Positions 12,501 through 25,100 of a stretch of 64,000 nucleotides of DNA are shown in pieces. Numbering within the stretch: position 1 is the stretch's first letter; each line of letters starts with the position of its first letter. Source of the stretch: Corbicula japonica (Eukaryota; Mollusca; Bivalvia; Venerida; Cyrenidae); contig JAZAYU010000218.1 of NCBI GenBank assembly GCA_038501625.1, positions 744,001 through 808,000 on the forward strand. The letters are read 5' to 3'. The notes under the pieces are model-generated. The model searched no databases. It had not been told where the DNA came from and saw only the letters and a program-made list of their open reading frames with translations. A program made the position numbers and the translations under genes.

Positions 12501-15500
12501 AACCCCTAGAAGGAGTTTCATGAAACTAACATATGTTCTCTTTATCAAGACGGCGTGCAGAACCCATGTTCCAACCTGGCCTGCTCAAGGTCAAGGTCAC
12601 CAGTGGTGTTTGAAGATTTGAACCATGTATTTCGTGTCCGGTTCATATCTTCTGAACGCCTAGAGGGAATTTCATGAAACTTTAGTCAAATGTTCTCCCC
12701 ATGAAGACGACGTGCAGAACCCATGTTCCAACCTGGTCGGCTCAAGGTCAAGGTCACCAGTGGTGTTTGAAGATATGAACCATGCATTTCGTGTCCGGTT
12801 CATATCTTCTGAACCCCTAAAAGGAATTTCATGAAACTTTACTCAAATGCTCAGCTAATGAAGACAATATGCAGAACCCACGTTCCAACATGACCGGCTC
12901 AAGGTCAAGGTCACCAGTGTTGTTTGAAGATTTGAACCATGTACTTCATGTCCGGTTCATGTCTTCTGAACCCCTAGAAGGAATTTCATGAAACTTTAGT
13001 CACCTGGCTAGCTCAAGGTCAATGTCACCAGTGATGTTTGAACTATGTAATTTGTGTCTGGTTCATATCTTTTGAACCCTAGAATGAATATCACGAAACT
13101 TTTATCAAATGTTCAGCCCATCAAGATGATATGCAGAACCCATGTTCCAACCTGGCTGGCTCAAGGTCAAGGTCATTGAAGATTTGAACTATGTATTATG
13201 TGTCCGGTTCATATCTTCTGAACCCCTGCAATGAATTTTATCAAACTTTAGTCAAATGTTCATTCCACCAAGATGTTGTGCAGAACCCATGTTCAAACCG
13301 GGCAGCTGAAGATCAAGGTCACTAGTTGTCTGAAGGTTCATATTTAACCATGTATTTCATATTTGCTCCATAACTTCCAAACTGCTGGAGATATATTTGT
13401 TAATTTGCAATTAAGCATCCATAACCTTTCCAACATACCATTCATGCGGCGGGGGATATTGCTGTCCTTAAGATTGCCTTGTTTCCAGTTATTACATTAT
13501 GTTTACTGAAAACTTATTAATGTGAAAAGGCTTATTTCGTACCTTTACCTTGGTTTTAACCTTAACATTGGGATAACCAACGTGAGATTTCCACACGAGT
13601 ATGTCTCATTGCATCACGTTCGTAATGTAATTCTTATTGCATCACGTAAGTCTCGCTGCATCACGCGAGTATGTCTCATTGCATCACGTGCGTAAATCTT
13701 ATTGCATCACGTAAGTATCGCTGCATCACGCGAGTATGTCTCATTGCATCACGTGCGTAATTCTTATTGCATCACATAAGTCTCGCTGCATCACGTGAGT
13801 ATTTGTCATTGCATCACGTGCGTAATTCATAATAATTATAGTAAATTAAAATTAAACTTTTACTGTACTTGTAGTCCCAAATTCAAATTAACACATCGAC
13901 CTAGAGCAATCATTGCGTGATTTAACAGATGATTCTCGACACGGTGTAAGATACATTACTGTTAACGGAAAAATAAAGGGCATTTAATAATCATTCAGAA
14001 AGCCAAACTCCGGAGTACTTTGTTACTAAAGTTGAGCTTCAAAAAAAAAGATGAGCATACCACCACGACAAACCGATCCGCCAAGTTTCCTGGTACAGTT
14101 GTTTAACTGGTAAGAATCGACGCTTTCTGCACTACTTCCTGCAAATATTACTGTAGCGCAACCGGTGCCATTCAGCGGCAAGTTCTTGTCTTGAATGTCG
14201 TTGATATTTGCTAAATCATACACATTCTGATTAATGGCAATGATGAAAACTTCAAAAGAATTACTGTAGTGAAAAACATAAAAATAAGAAACTATTGATT
14301 ATTATGTGCTAGAATATTGTTAACAGAAAATCATATATAAAAGTAAAGAAAACAGTTACCTCTTTCATAGACCGACCATGTCCCTTTGGCAGGGTTTCCA
14401 CATTTTGCGATATCAGATCCTGGACATTGTACCATGCAATCACGCTTGAATTTGATACTGTTTATCACGACCTTACAGCTGCAAGTCTCGCCCTAAATAT
14501 ACAAAATCAAAGAAATAGACCGATATTACATCGAATTGATAACGGAACTACATTCATGTAAAAAACGTCCGTCCAAAAGATTATAACCATGACAAAAAAC
14601 AAGAAATATGTATTATTTCAAATAAAACACACAACACAATCATCTTATTAAATTAACTTTATTCTGCATTTATTCTCAAAAGAAGATCTTAAAAAAGTTA
14701 TTAATATTTTAATCTCTAGTTATGGAGCATTTTATTAAAAATATGCAACAACATTAACATTCTGTAGGTATTCTTATCATTTGTTTGTTAGGGGATTAAT
14801 AAACATTGAAATGTATTTGTAATCATTTTAAACATAATAAACTTATTTAAAAGTGTGAATAGGGTGCATAACTTCACAACAGAATCAGAAAATAAAATGA
14901 AATACAAAAGAATAAAATATTTAATGACTGTCGGTTATTTTTGTTGTCATATGTATGTACTATTCTGAACTGATATTGCATTTGGAAATTTTTTTTTAGT
15001 AAATTTGACATATACAAGAAATTGTTCATATTACTTATGAGAAAAAATAATCAAGAGAAAATGTTCTCCTTTATTAAATTTCCCAAACAATAAAAATGTG
15101 TAACTGCACCTGTATGTATTCCAATACATAGAATAGAACAGAACATATCTTATCTTAAACTCAAGCCATGTTATGGCGCATGAGCATACAATGCATATAA
15201 TATTTTAACAATGTTTACGTGACATGGCAATATACAATTTTAATTAAGGATTGAATCGATATTTGATGTTTTTCGTTTAGGTATGGAAAACAGTTGGTCT
15301 GTTTAAAGTGTGTGAAGCCAGAAGGGCTTTTCGCGTACTTTAAACAATCCAACTGTTTTCATACCCAAATGAAAAACATCAAATATCGATCCAATCCTTA
15401 TATTTACTCTCGCAAATACTCTCATAAGTACACAAAGTATGAGAAGAATTCATGAGATAACGGTTTTTTCAAAAGGCTGTTGGAACAGCAACGTTGACGA

Positions 15501-17102
15501 CACAGTGATTGACGGCACGCATTTTCGTAGCTACTCGTTGCAAACGTGCGTGCTCGGTGACGTCACACGTCAAAACATTGTGCAACGTCCAATAAATTAT
15601 GAACGGCTCTTATGTAACCACGCCTTATAAAATAATACGTCATACTGTTTACCAACAGAGCTTATGATCCGTTTGATGAATAAGACTTTATCGTAGAGGA
15701 CGAAGTTGAAGTGTAAATATCAGAACATGAATCATAAAACAGGGGAAAATCAACAACTTCATGAGAATGTTAACATAAAAACGATAAACAAGTAAATCAT
15801 GTATGTTATCATACACTACCTGAAGGCCGATACGTGTTGCACTTTCCCCGCAGTACTGGAAACACGCTGTGGGAGAATTGTTGAATAATTTAATTCCATC
15901 GTTGTGACCAGTATCATTTACACAATCTATTCGTAAAAAAGCAAAGGTGTGTAAGAATGTCCAAAATACAAAAGGGTAAAACGAGATGACTATTTAGTTC
16001 TCATTTTGGAAGCATAATTTTAAAATTTCACAACATATTGAAAAAGTGTCCAACGTTCTACAATATCATTGCCTTTTTGTGTCATTCATTTACACATCAG
16101 TTTTTTTTTTTCGCTTGCAACCCCTTCTGGGCATTTATATTTAATTTTCATTTGGAATTAGGCTAGGATGTTGGAAATTATCACAAAACTACCAATAAGA
16201 ATCTCCCAAACGAACCCCATTTCTAAAACTTTTTCAACGGACCCTGAAATATTATTTTGAAAAAAGTAAAGATTTAAAACAATACCTCCAATCCATATCC
16301 ATAGTGACTCATTTGCACCTGTAATTGACAGATTGGGTAAACGCATTTTACAATATATTTTCATAAGATTTAGACCGAAAAGATTACACAATAAAGCTTT
16401 TAAAAGTCAATGATATTTTTTTTATGGAAATTGATTTGTTTACAGCAGTCTGGCGTCTGTTACATTTCCCTTTACGATTCGACCAAGACTCAATGTCTGT
16501 CTCTTGCATGGCTGGCAAGGTGCCTCCGCCGCATTTGTATTTCTTTGTTGTTATCTATAGATACATTTAATATATCACTACAGCAGGTCTAAAGTGCCGT
16601 GTGGTGGCTGTAAAAGGTCTCCCCGTACTCCAATTTAGTATAGTAATCAGTTTCAATGACCTCCCTTGATGATAATATGCTTATTTCAGACCATAAAGGA
16701 TGTCAATCATTGTGGGTGGCAGTATCCTTTTTTGGGGAAATACATAACCAATATCATTATAACAGACTTTTTAGATTGTTCCGTACCATGTTCGCGAACT
16801 GATCAGTAAATTTAGTTCTAAATCTATTATATGTTTTTCTGACAAGGCATCTCTCTTCTTTTTATTATATCTAAAGTCTTTAAATACAGTTTCATCTTCA
16901 GAATCTTTACTAAAAGCTTTGTTGTTAAGCCAGTTAAATAATTTCCATGTTATATCACTGTAGATATGTTAAATTTGAGCTTATTAAATCAAAACTTACC
17001 AATAGTTTGTTGATGGAAGTTACATATCGACAATGATACCAACAGGTAAAAACAATATTTTGCCAGAAAATAGCTAAAGCCCATCAGCCCATCTAAGCAC
17101 AT
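6597..17102 (-). CDS. WSC-domain, mucin-like single-pass membrane protein (8 exons)
   Basis: Assembled by me from splice sites. Coding exons in transcript order: 17102-17000, 15926-15820, 14492-14360, 14249-14061, 10745-9039, 8297-8213, 7211-7118, 6764-6597. Phases agree at every junction and sum to 861 residues plus stop. Exon 1 (34 aa) is a hydrophobic signal peptide (AKYCFYLLVSLSIC). Exons 2-3 form one WSC domain, with an N-terminal half containing ACFQYCGE and a C-terminal half containing GETCSCK, CMVQCPG and CGN...WSVYE. Exon 4 is a ~63-aa module with three Cys (GTGCATVIFAG ... NNCTRKLGGSVCRG), possibly the end of a C-type-lectin-like fold. Exon 5 (569 aa) is a Thr/Ser-rich stalk. Exon 6 encodes a membrane helix (AVIGVGGAAFVAVIAVCVLF) followed by YMKR. 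Exons 7-8 are a basic cytoplasmic tail ending DNDYGMY. WSC domains are known to bind glycans; a surface receptor, sensor or adhesion role is inferred. Least certain are the exon 4 acceptor (GAAG) and the exon 7 donor (AGG/GTTTG). Confidence 0.75.
7690..8025 (+). repeat. SINE-like interspersed repeat, copy 2
   Basis: Same family as 3706-4030 and the best-preserved copy: GCATGCAACATTGTTGAG at the start, GGTTTAAACCCCCAGTGGC in the middle and GTGTGGGGAGGCTG then ATGTGGCGATTCCTGATATG at the 3' end. It lies in the intron between exons 6 and 7 of the WSC gene, antisense to it. Confidence 0.6.
8880..9010 (+). repeat. SINE-like interspersed repeat, 3' fragment
   Basis: Carries only the 3' half of the family (GAAACTGATTATTA, CTCTCTACTTGTTGGCTG, GATGTGGCGATTCATGATAT). 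It ends about 30 bp from the donor of the mucin exon of the minus-strand WSC gene, so it occupies the start of that intron. Confidence 0.5.
9097..10045 (-). repeat. 42-bp coding minisatellite in the mucin stalk
   Basis: About 22-23 tandem units of 42 bp, with a few of 39 bp, inside exon 5 of the WSC gene. Each encodes ETDVHTTTSPRTIA or a close variant; the 39-bp form gives TDVHTTSPRNIAE. The invariant DNA core on the plus strand is GTGTGCACATCTGTTTC. Unit length is always a multiple of three, so copy-number change would not break the frame. The Thr/Ser/Pro content predicts heavy O-glycosylation (inference from mucin stalks). Non-repetitive Ser/Thr-rich sequence continues to 10745. Confidence 0.93.
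11225..11440 (+). repeat. SINE-like interspersed repeat, diverged copy
   Basis: Recognisable by TAAGCCCTCGGCGGCAAT, TTTGCCACTGACCATTCCA and GCGGTAACAC, which align with the middle of the SINE-like family at 3706. The 3' end is more diverged (TTATTTGGCTGTTAAGAAGA). It is in the intron between exons 4 and 5 of the WSC gene. Confidence 0.45.
12401..13456. mobile_element. C-rich-ended element with internal ~155-bp array
   Basis: The termini are inverted: CCCCGCCGCAT at 12401-12411 and ATGCGGCGGGG at 13444-13454. Next to the left end is a (CGTC)n microsatellite near 12440-12465. The interior is about six diverged ~155-bp units carrying TCATATCTTCTGAACCCC, GGAATTTCATGAAACTTT, GCAGAACCCATGTTCCAAC and CAAGGTCAAGGTCACC. 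There is no open frame. Architecture matches 26573-29058 and 60891-63482. Such elements are common in molluscs; the superfamily is not resolved here. Confidence 0.75.
13590..13832. repeat. Tandem repeat with CACG-rich units
   Basis: About four ~65-bp units, each made of three ~21-bp subunits built on ATTGCATCACGTGCGTAA, GCATCACGTAAGTCTCGCT and GCATCACGCGAGTATGTCT. It lies in intron 4 of the WSC gene, directly after the C-rich-ended element. No coding capacity. Confidence 0.8.
15246..15402. repeat. Near-perfect palindrome (fold-back element)
   Basis: The left arm (GATTGAATCGATATTTGATG, continuing to about 15312) is the inverted complement of the right arm ending at 15402 (ATCAAATATCGATCCAATCC), around a short loop near 15315-15335. 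A half-copy without the right arm lies at 58668-58745. It is in intron 2 of the WSC gene and could form a long RNA hairpin in the pre-mRNA. Confidence 0.75.
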
Positions 17103-17170
17103 AGAGTTCTACTTCGTTGAATTCTCCTTCCGGTCAAATTCTAATCTAAAACATATGCAATTTATTCATT

Positions 17171-17420
17171 ATATATACCAATAAAAACAAAAGCAATTCA
17201 AATCCCTAAATATGCGAGACCAATAAAAAACAAGCAAATCACTTGCTAAATATACGTGACCAAAAATAAGCAGATCAATCACCAAATATATGTGACCAAT
17301 AAAAAATAAGCAAATCTATCTCTTAATATACGTGACCAATAAAAAGGCAAATCTTTCACCCAAAAGACGTGACAAATAAAAAAATAAGCAAATCAATAAC
17401 GAAATATACGTGACCAATAA
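17171..17420. repeat. Degenerate ~40-bp minisatellite
   Basis: Five to six imperfect units containing ACGTGACCAATAAAAA, AAGCAAATC and CACCAAATATA. It starts just upstream (in transcript sense) of the first coding exon of the minus-strand WSC gene, whose ATG is at 17102, so it falls in the putative promoter or 5'-UTR region. Confidence 0.7.
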
Positions 17421-20400
17421 TTTTGATCGCTTTCATATACATTCTGCGGCTTATTCCATTTCCTGTGCTAAATAAAAAATCAGGTGTTGATAAATTTTTA
17501 TCATAATTTTCATTTATTGTATATAATAATGTATATAATAATCCAATTACACATTCATCAGTTCTATTGTTTTTCATGCATTTAATTATAGAAAATTCAT
17601 GCCTAATGCATGTCATGTTTAGCAAGTGTTTTCTAGTAAGAAAACTTACAATCACTTAAAATTGCATCTAAGGCATTCATCTAATACATTGTACCATTAA
17701 GATAACAAATAACTTGATAAAATTGACATACCCATTACCTCGTTTAATCGATTTCTAATCTGAAAAATAGATAATAAAAATATGCATACCTTTTTAATCA
17801 CTGATCTATTTTATTACAATTCGTATTTATATGCATGTAATAAAATGTCTCATATAATATTTTGATAAAATAAAAATTTCTCGTTTTCATTCCAGTTGTT
17901 TGTTAGCTACGATGTAATTGACACTTCTGTTCGGTTATCGTCTAATAGCATAAAAAGCATGCGTTAAAAGTAAACTGTCCATAAAAAACATAGATAAAAT
18001 TATTCCGAATCTATGAGCCTGACGATTTAAAGTGTTGTTGTGACTTTATTTATCTGAAGCCTTTGATCATTGCTTTAATTTGTTCTCAGCATCTGAACTT
18101 ATTTGCCTTATTTGAGTTTTGCTATTGCATAGACATACACAATAATGAACTCTGTCACACTATAGTCAGCTTAAACATTCGCTAGTCGTGTCGAAGGGGT
18201 TTGCAGCAAATATGTTTTTGTTCGCCGGAAGTAATTAATCAATTGAATTTTCCAAAATTGCAATGAGAGTTTTAAATAATATTAATTAGGAACACTTTTT
18301 TTCAAATAAAACTAATATTTCCTTAACGTGAGACGTTTAAATACATTAAAAAAAATAACCGTTTTGGTTAATAAGATTTGTACACATATCTAACTTTATA
18401 AAAAAGAAGTGGGCAAGGCAGAGACTTCATCTTGAATCGTCGGTATAACTCAGATCAAGAGGGGAGTATAAAAAATTTACATTCGGCATATTGCATCAAG
18501 AAGCATACGAGGTGTTTGAACAATTGCCTAACTACCCATGTTAGAACTAAAGGACAAATAAATTAAAAACAATCGAATTAATTTGAGTGATAATACCAAA
18601 CATAACACAGCGCAACCATGAAGTACAAACAGCGCTCCGACGTGCACGGTATTTATCGTAGACTATGTTTGTATTTTATTTGGAAGACAAAAGTAAAGTT
18701 TTTATAATCCGAAACTAAGAATCTTTTCCCTTAACATATGAACAAGGGAGGTAAAAAGATGAAAAAGGAATCGATGACGACAAATAGTCAAAATGTTAGA
18801 GGCTTGGTTTTATTGAGCCTGTTCAAGGATAGGAATGGAAATGCATGTTACAGCCTACGCTACCAAGCCCCGGGTTGAGCGCAGCTCAATATTTAACATG
18901 TATTACGCTCAACGGCCCCCAGCAGGCGGAGTTGATAACAACACTAATTGAACGTGAAAAGGGATGTGAGAATGATATAATCATGGACATCAGATAGGAG
19001 ATAAAACGAAGTAGAGTTTTAACTGTAAAGGATCCACGAATTTAACGTGACAATGAAATATAATGTTATATCAAATTGTATGTAAACATATAAATTTGAA
19101 AAATAAAAAATAAGAAAATTTAGAACACACAAAAATGCCGTTTTACCTACTTGTACAGTTTAGTTTAGTTATATATCATCAAATATATTGATTAGTTATG
19201 TAATAAATCTTTAACAATAATAAAATAAAGTATTTAAGATATCTTTATGCATTGAAAGTCATGTAGCTTTCACTTTCTTTTATTTGAAAGAAGAGCTTCT
19301 CTTTATTTATGTTTTCTGTGGCTTTCAAACATTTGTCGAAGTTCCCTTTACATATGTTCTGATATATTGTCTTAAAAACGACAACGAAATATATTTTACG
19401 CACAACAATACAGGTTTCATTTTTTCTATTAAAGCCATCACTAATTTACTGAGTTAACATTACTAATAATAAATGAATTAAAACCTTAAAATAAAAGTAG
19501 ATTATTGTTGTATTTTGAATAAGACAAATTATCAACAAATGTTTTCGTTTACCGTTTACCTCTGTTTAATAGATCCAGAGTTCATAAAATGGTTATGAAG
19601 GTTACAAACCATGTCTTCGTGCTTTTTGTTTTGTATCACTTAAAGTCCACTGCGGTGATACGATATTATGTCTTTGTACTTTTAAAGTTTTCGATGATGT
19701 CCAAGATAACAGAATCGAAATAAAACCAATACCCGTTAAACTCATCTTTTTCAATTGATTACATTGCTTTGATATTTCTATGGCAACGTAGAGCCTATTT
19801 AAAATATCAAAGTACTTTTCATTTTATTATTAAATTTCGCAACACATAAATCCACAAGATAAGAACATGAATCCAGATTGGCTGGTATAATTTTATTGAG
19901 TTACAGAATTCGATACGCAAGGAAGTGTTGCCAGCGAAAGGCCACCTTTATCAAACATGTCATAGTTGTTGAGATCGATATGGTCTCCCTTAAACGATTG
20001 ATCTGTGTCTATTTTGAAAACAATATGATAAAAAAGTGTACATGTTAAAATTGTTTACTTTATTGTGTATATTTTAGATAAATTTATTCCCGACTAAATT
20101 GGGCCAGCTGTTATACGCAGACTGCACTTCCAGGCGAACTGAAAATAGATTTCAAAAATGCATATTTATCGCAGATAAGCAACTGATATTTTTAATATTC
20201 TCATTGATGGTTTGTCATTTAAATTTTAACAGCGCACAATTATATTTTAGTCCATTATAAACGATTATTGGCATGGGCAAATAAACCTTGCTACCAATAT
20301 AGTCATTCCTGTCTTGACGTTATCACTTTGTCGTTGCATTTGAACACAGCGTTACGTTTTTAATATTGATATAATGATAAAATATTGATATAATGATAAA

Positions 20401-21019
20401 AGGTCGTTGTCTAAATACTATGTTTAACCATTTAAATTTGAGTGGTTCTAGATACTTTGATATTTTAGTTTGAACGGTAAATTAATGATGATCATTACTG
20501 GCTAAATTAAAGATGTAATTCATTTATTTAATCTTACCTTAATAAATATTTTTCTATTTTTTAATTGCATTTTGTCTTTTTTAAAGTTAATGTTTTCTAA
20601 AGATACACAATTTTGAATTTATGAATGTTATCATAACTTAATGCTGGTTTTGTCTGTCTTAAGTATCAAAATTAAGATACTTGGAACCATACCTTGCGGT
20701 TAAATACGGTAAATTGAAGATTTTTTTATTCGTTCCCAATAATCAAAATGCTAACTGTAACAATCTTACAAGCTATTAAAACATTTTGCTCCTGTTAACC
20801 GTCTAACTGAGAAACTTGTTGAATGTTTTTATTAGAACAAATTTAAGTGTTTTAAAACGTATAAGCTCGATACGTTTGATTTATTCCTGCCACAGTGTTC
20901 TTGCTGATTTGACTACAGAGGCTCTGGACTCAATAAGATCAATGAGTACTTATCTGATTTGCTCTTGGCTTCCTATGTTTTATAAGTTAGTGTGCATTCG
21001 CTTGCAACGGGTTAATCGG

Positions 21020-21265
21020 TGGGTAGGAGCCAGTTCACCGGGACAGCGTGTTATTTTTTTTATGTAAGAACCTGTTGACGGTAAGAACGAGGTTTAAACC
21101 CCCAGTTGCAATTTTTTGCTAATGAGCGTTCCAATGATGTAACCCATCAAACTGCTTGTAGTGTCTTGTTTTAAATGGATCATTTTATAATCCCATGCTC
21201 TATTTTCTCTCACATTTTTGGCTGGGTAAAGGATGCGTTTTCCGAGTGTGGCTATTTCTGATAAG
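21020..21265 (+). repeat. SINE-like interspersed repeat
   Basis: Same family as 3706-4030: GTTTAAACCCCCAGTTGCAA, the TGAGCGTTCCAATG region and CCGAGTGTGGCTATTTCTGA near the 3' end. Confidence 0.5.
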
Positions 21266-22009
21266 CATGTTTCACTTTTTTGCAAGTCATAACTTATTTA
21301 ATCAATTTTATTGTAAATTTATATTGAACAACATTGACTTATATTATAGACCAATGTCATAAGAGCGGAGGGGATAAAGCTGGGTATAAACTGTTTAAAG
21401 TAATCCAGTATTTACTGTTTAAACAGTAAAATAGTGTACCATTAAAGTGCTTAACCAGATCTGTTCATTTTGAACATGCGTGGGACCACGTGTAATCATG
21501 TTTTATCTACATTATCCCTTAGCTTTATAAAATAAATGGTTTGTTGATAACAAGAATTCAAGATAAAAGGATTTCTTTTCTTTTCTGCAAATGTTGAAGC
21601 TCAAAGCAGTACTAAAAATAATGCAAAATTTATTAAAAATTAAAAATAACCAGATAAAATAATACAGTATTTGTGGACCATTCATAGTGAGTTAATGAAC
21701 CTTCTAAAATTTGATTTTTTACAATAATCATTAACCTACAAAATGATTCTGGAACCGTCTGGCAGGTAGACTTTTAAAGCCTGTAAAAACTTAAATTATA
21801 AAATTAATTAAAAATTATTATTATTTATTGGTATAACTAAATATATGATAAAGGAATACTTTCGAATTTAAAATTGTACTTCCCATTTTTCGATGGTGAT
21901 GTTGAAAAAAATCAGCGATCACAATATTTGCATAACAACAGGTAAACGTTTAACAGAGTAGTGTCGGTAAACTGAACAATTTACTCCATAAATACGCATT
22001 TTATCGCAT

Positions 22010-22168
22010 GTCCGTTCCATCTGATCTAGATCTACACTGCTCGCATTTTTGTCAGAAATAACCTAATGAATCCAAATGCTAACAGTGTAGATCCTGAGCA
22101 GAGTCATGAATGTGCCGACTGATATGGACCTACACTGTTCGACCAAGCAATGGCGTAAAGGGTTAAAG
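22010..22168. repeat. TTAA-flanked MITE family, partial copy
   Basis: Contains ATCTAGATCTACACTG, GTCAGAAATAACCTAATGAA, GTGTAGATCCTGAGCAGA and the end GCGTAAAGGGTTAA, all hallmarks of the family described at 57199-57430. The left end is degraded. Confidence 0.55.
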
Positions 22169-25100
22169 ACAAATGTTGACTACATGGTGGAAGACACGTC
22201 ACCAATCCCTAACGATTCTTAACCTCGTAACAACGTCGCTTCGCACAAGACAGCGCTTCCTTACTTTAGACAGATTGCTCATATTTTTAAGATACATTTC
22301 AATGTGCATATCATTTGTCCGAATCTCTCTATATTTAGACCAAAACCGACTTGCAATATAACCCTTTTCAGAAACATGTTGCCGATAGAAAGATTTAATG
22401 CAACATGACAACAGCAGTTTAATAGAACTGCTGCGACAATATTTCCGTATATAAGAGCTTTTGCACGCAAAACTGCCTGTGTATGCTGGAGTGCAGTGAC
22501 CAAGCAAAGTTATTTATTCGTATGAGAACCTTGAAGGGGTAATTGTGACATAGACTCTGGGCCTAGAAATTCCAGCATACAATACAGTTTTATAAGAAGG
22601 TATGTAATTGTCAAACGACCTTGGTATGTACTCAATGACTTTACTAAGACCAGAGCACAAGGAGTTGATTCAGCAAGAGCCCGATGATGGGAATGAATGA
22701 AACTGATGTTGATTTCCTTAAACAGTATTCCTCCAACAGGCCGGAATGCACCCATCATGTCTATAACACTCAGAATAGTTTACAGAGATAAATGCATATT
22801 TCACTTTTCATTGTTGAAATTAAGGTTATCGTTTTTCTTTAATTGTTTGTGGTTTTCTATATGTTTGAAATTGAACATTATGCATGAGCGCTTTATTATT
22901 ATTTAGTTTTGTGAAAAGAATGTGTTTTCTGCATAAATCTTTTGCTGATACCCGGTATTATCTGTGTGAGAGTCTATAAAACGCTCATTCACTTGTTCGA
23001 TTAACATATCACCAACCGGCGAATAATGTTCAACATACGTCTAACCAAAACAACCGGTGTTGACATCACCAACATAATCGATCACGATTATTATGTGAAG
23101 TTTTAGATTAATTAAACGTAAGTCGCGTTAATTCTCCGAATAAAAACAAAGGCTGGGTAATATTTGTATTTTCTCGTTAAATTTGCAATAGAATGTGCTA
23201 CTGTTTTTAAAACCGTTTGTCAATCATGTCCAAGAATGAACTTACGAAGTTGCAAACTATTCTGGCATAATTTGTCATAAATTAGGCAAACTTTGCACAC
23301 CCACATAAGATATTTTTGATTTAAAAACCCAGTAGTGCTTGTTATATCATCTGTTAAAATAATAATTCAGTTCAGAAAGAAATAAATTACTACTTCTGAA
23401 TCAATTTTTTATGAGTTACTTTTTGGAATTAGTGAGAATTTGCAGTTAAAGATTCTTTGTGAACACCAGTTAGGTAAGGTGGCCATGACCAATGATGTGC
23501 TGGTGTACCAATCAGAAATTTGTTGAGTTCAAAGCCTAAACGAACATTTTTAAGCTCCTTACTGATTCCATTCAGATAGTACATTGTACTTCACTACCAG
23601 GAAGTATGATATCAGTGTGTTGGTGCTAATAACCATGCAGGTTTAAGAACCCATACGGATAATATTACCCATTGTTGATAATGCCCCGACTAGCAGATCT
23701 TACAGCCCAGTAGATGAAGAAAGGGCCTAGTTTGAGACCACATGGCACATATTTATAAATATTATAGTTACATACATGCCGGTAACTGTTCTTTGTTCTA
23801 CATCAGTACATGCTTGTGAAAAGAGGTGTGAAAGTACTTCTATGGTACCCAGTGTTGTCATTAACAGCTGGCTGCAGGCCAAATTTACCATTGTAATCAA
23901 GATTCTGGCTGGATCAAATCTTGAAAATAAAAAAATAATTTTTCAAAATAAAATGAAGACTATGATGATATTTCGTTCGCTCTTTTTATACTGCATTGAT
24001 TTATAAACTGATTTGTGATTGGTTGCAAGCTTTTGAATGTCCAATTGAGAACTCAGTAACATAACAGCGATGTGACAGAAAGTAGTGTTGTGGTTGTTTC
24101 TCTAAATTTGCAGAGCATATTCTTTGTTTCAAGTGGATTATAATTCATGAAACACAGACTGAATCTCAATGTCTTTGCCATTCCAGTTTCGATTTAACGA
24201 AATTTATAATGGCCTTATTTCAAGTGTTGACTTTTATCTCACAGAATCATGAACATTGTAGTCAAACAAAGATTCATGGATAGATATCCTAGAAAAAGCA
24301 AATTCCTTTCAAACAGGGTTGAATTATAAACAACTAATGAACACAACTTACAATAAATATACATGAATACAATAACAAATAAGGTTAGATAAAAAGAAGT
24401 CTCTGTCTACCACGCAATCTCTTCTTTCCCCTTAAAGATAAACTGACAAATGAATACTAACTTTTGTAAATTTTGTACTAAATTTACTAAATATGTTATT
24501 CTGAATATAAAGAAAAACATTTTATGATCAAATGATACAACTTGCACGAGAATTGGTTGAATTAATTCAGTAAAATTCGGGTGCACATTTCACGGTATGC
24601 AAAATCTAAGGGGGACAACTTGTGTTTACTGATGACGTCATTGGATCGCAGTTCGCTATGATGTGTATCTGTCGCGTATAGTATAACATAGTAAATGTGA
24701 TAATAACATTGTCCTGTGTCCGTAACTTTGCTAGTATATGAATGTTTGCATTTCCACATAATATTTGCAAACATTAATATCAACTCTGCTGCCTTTTTCG
24801 ATCAGTGTTCTGAACTTTTTAATAGTGTCTTGATACAAGCACGTAAGATTTATTGGCTAATAGTATTAACGAGGGACAAAATTCTGATTCGCATTATATT
24901 TGCACGAATTGTGCACGTCCAGTAGAATGCCACATGTGTAGATACTTATTGTGGTCCGGTTCCAATTTTTCAAAAACACAAGTAGTCCGATTATGACGAT
25001 TTGATATCTGTAAATCAAAGTGGAAACCATGCCATATATCCCATGTATCCATTTCTGCGGATAATATTGCAAACATTTTTCATTGGACATGCAATAAAAT

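Noticed and set aside
22510..22758. 82-codon minus-strand frame (MMGAFRPVGGILFKE...)
   Set aside because: Slightly protein-like composition, but no recognisable domain, no supporting splice sites and overlapping frames on both strands. Left unannotated.
23450..23900. Higher-complexity stretch with partly open frames, possibly an exon cluster or old transposon
   Set aside because: Frames are broken by several stops and I could not match any family; not enough to call.
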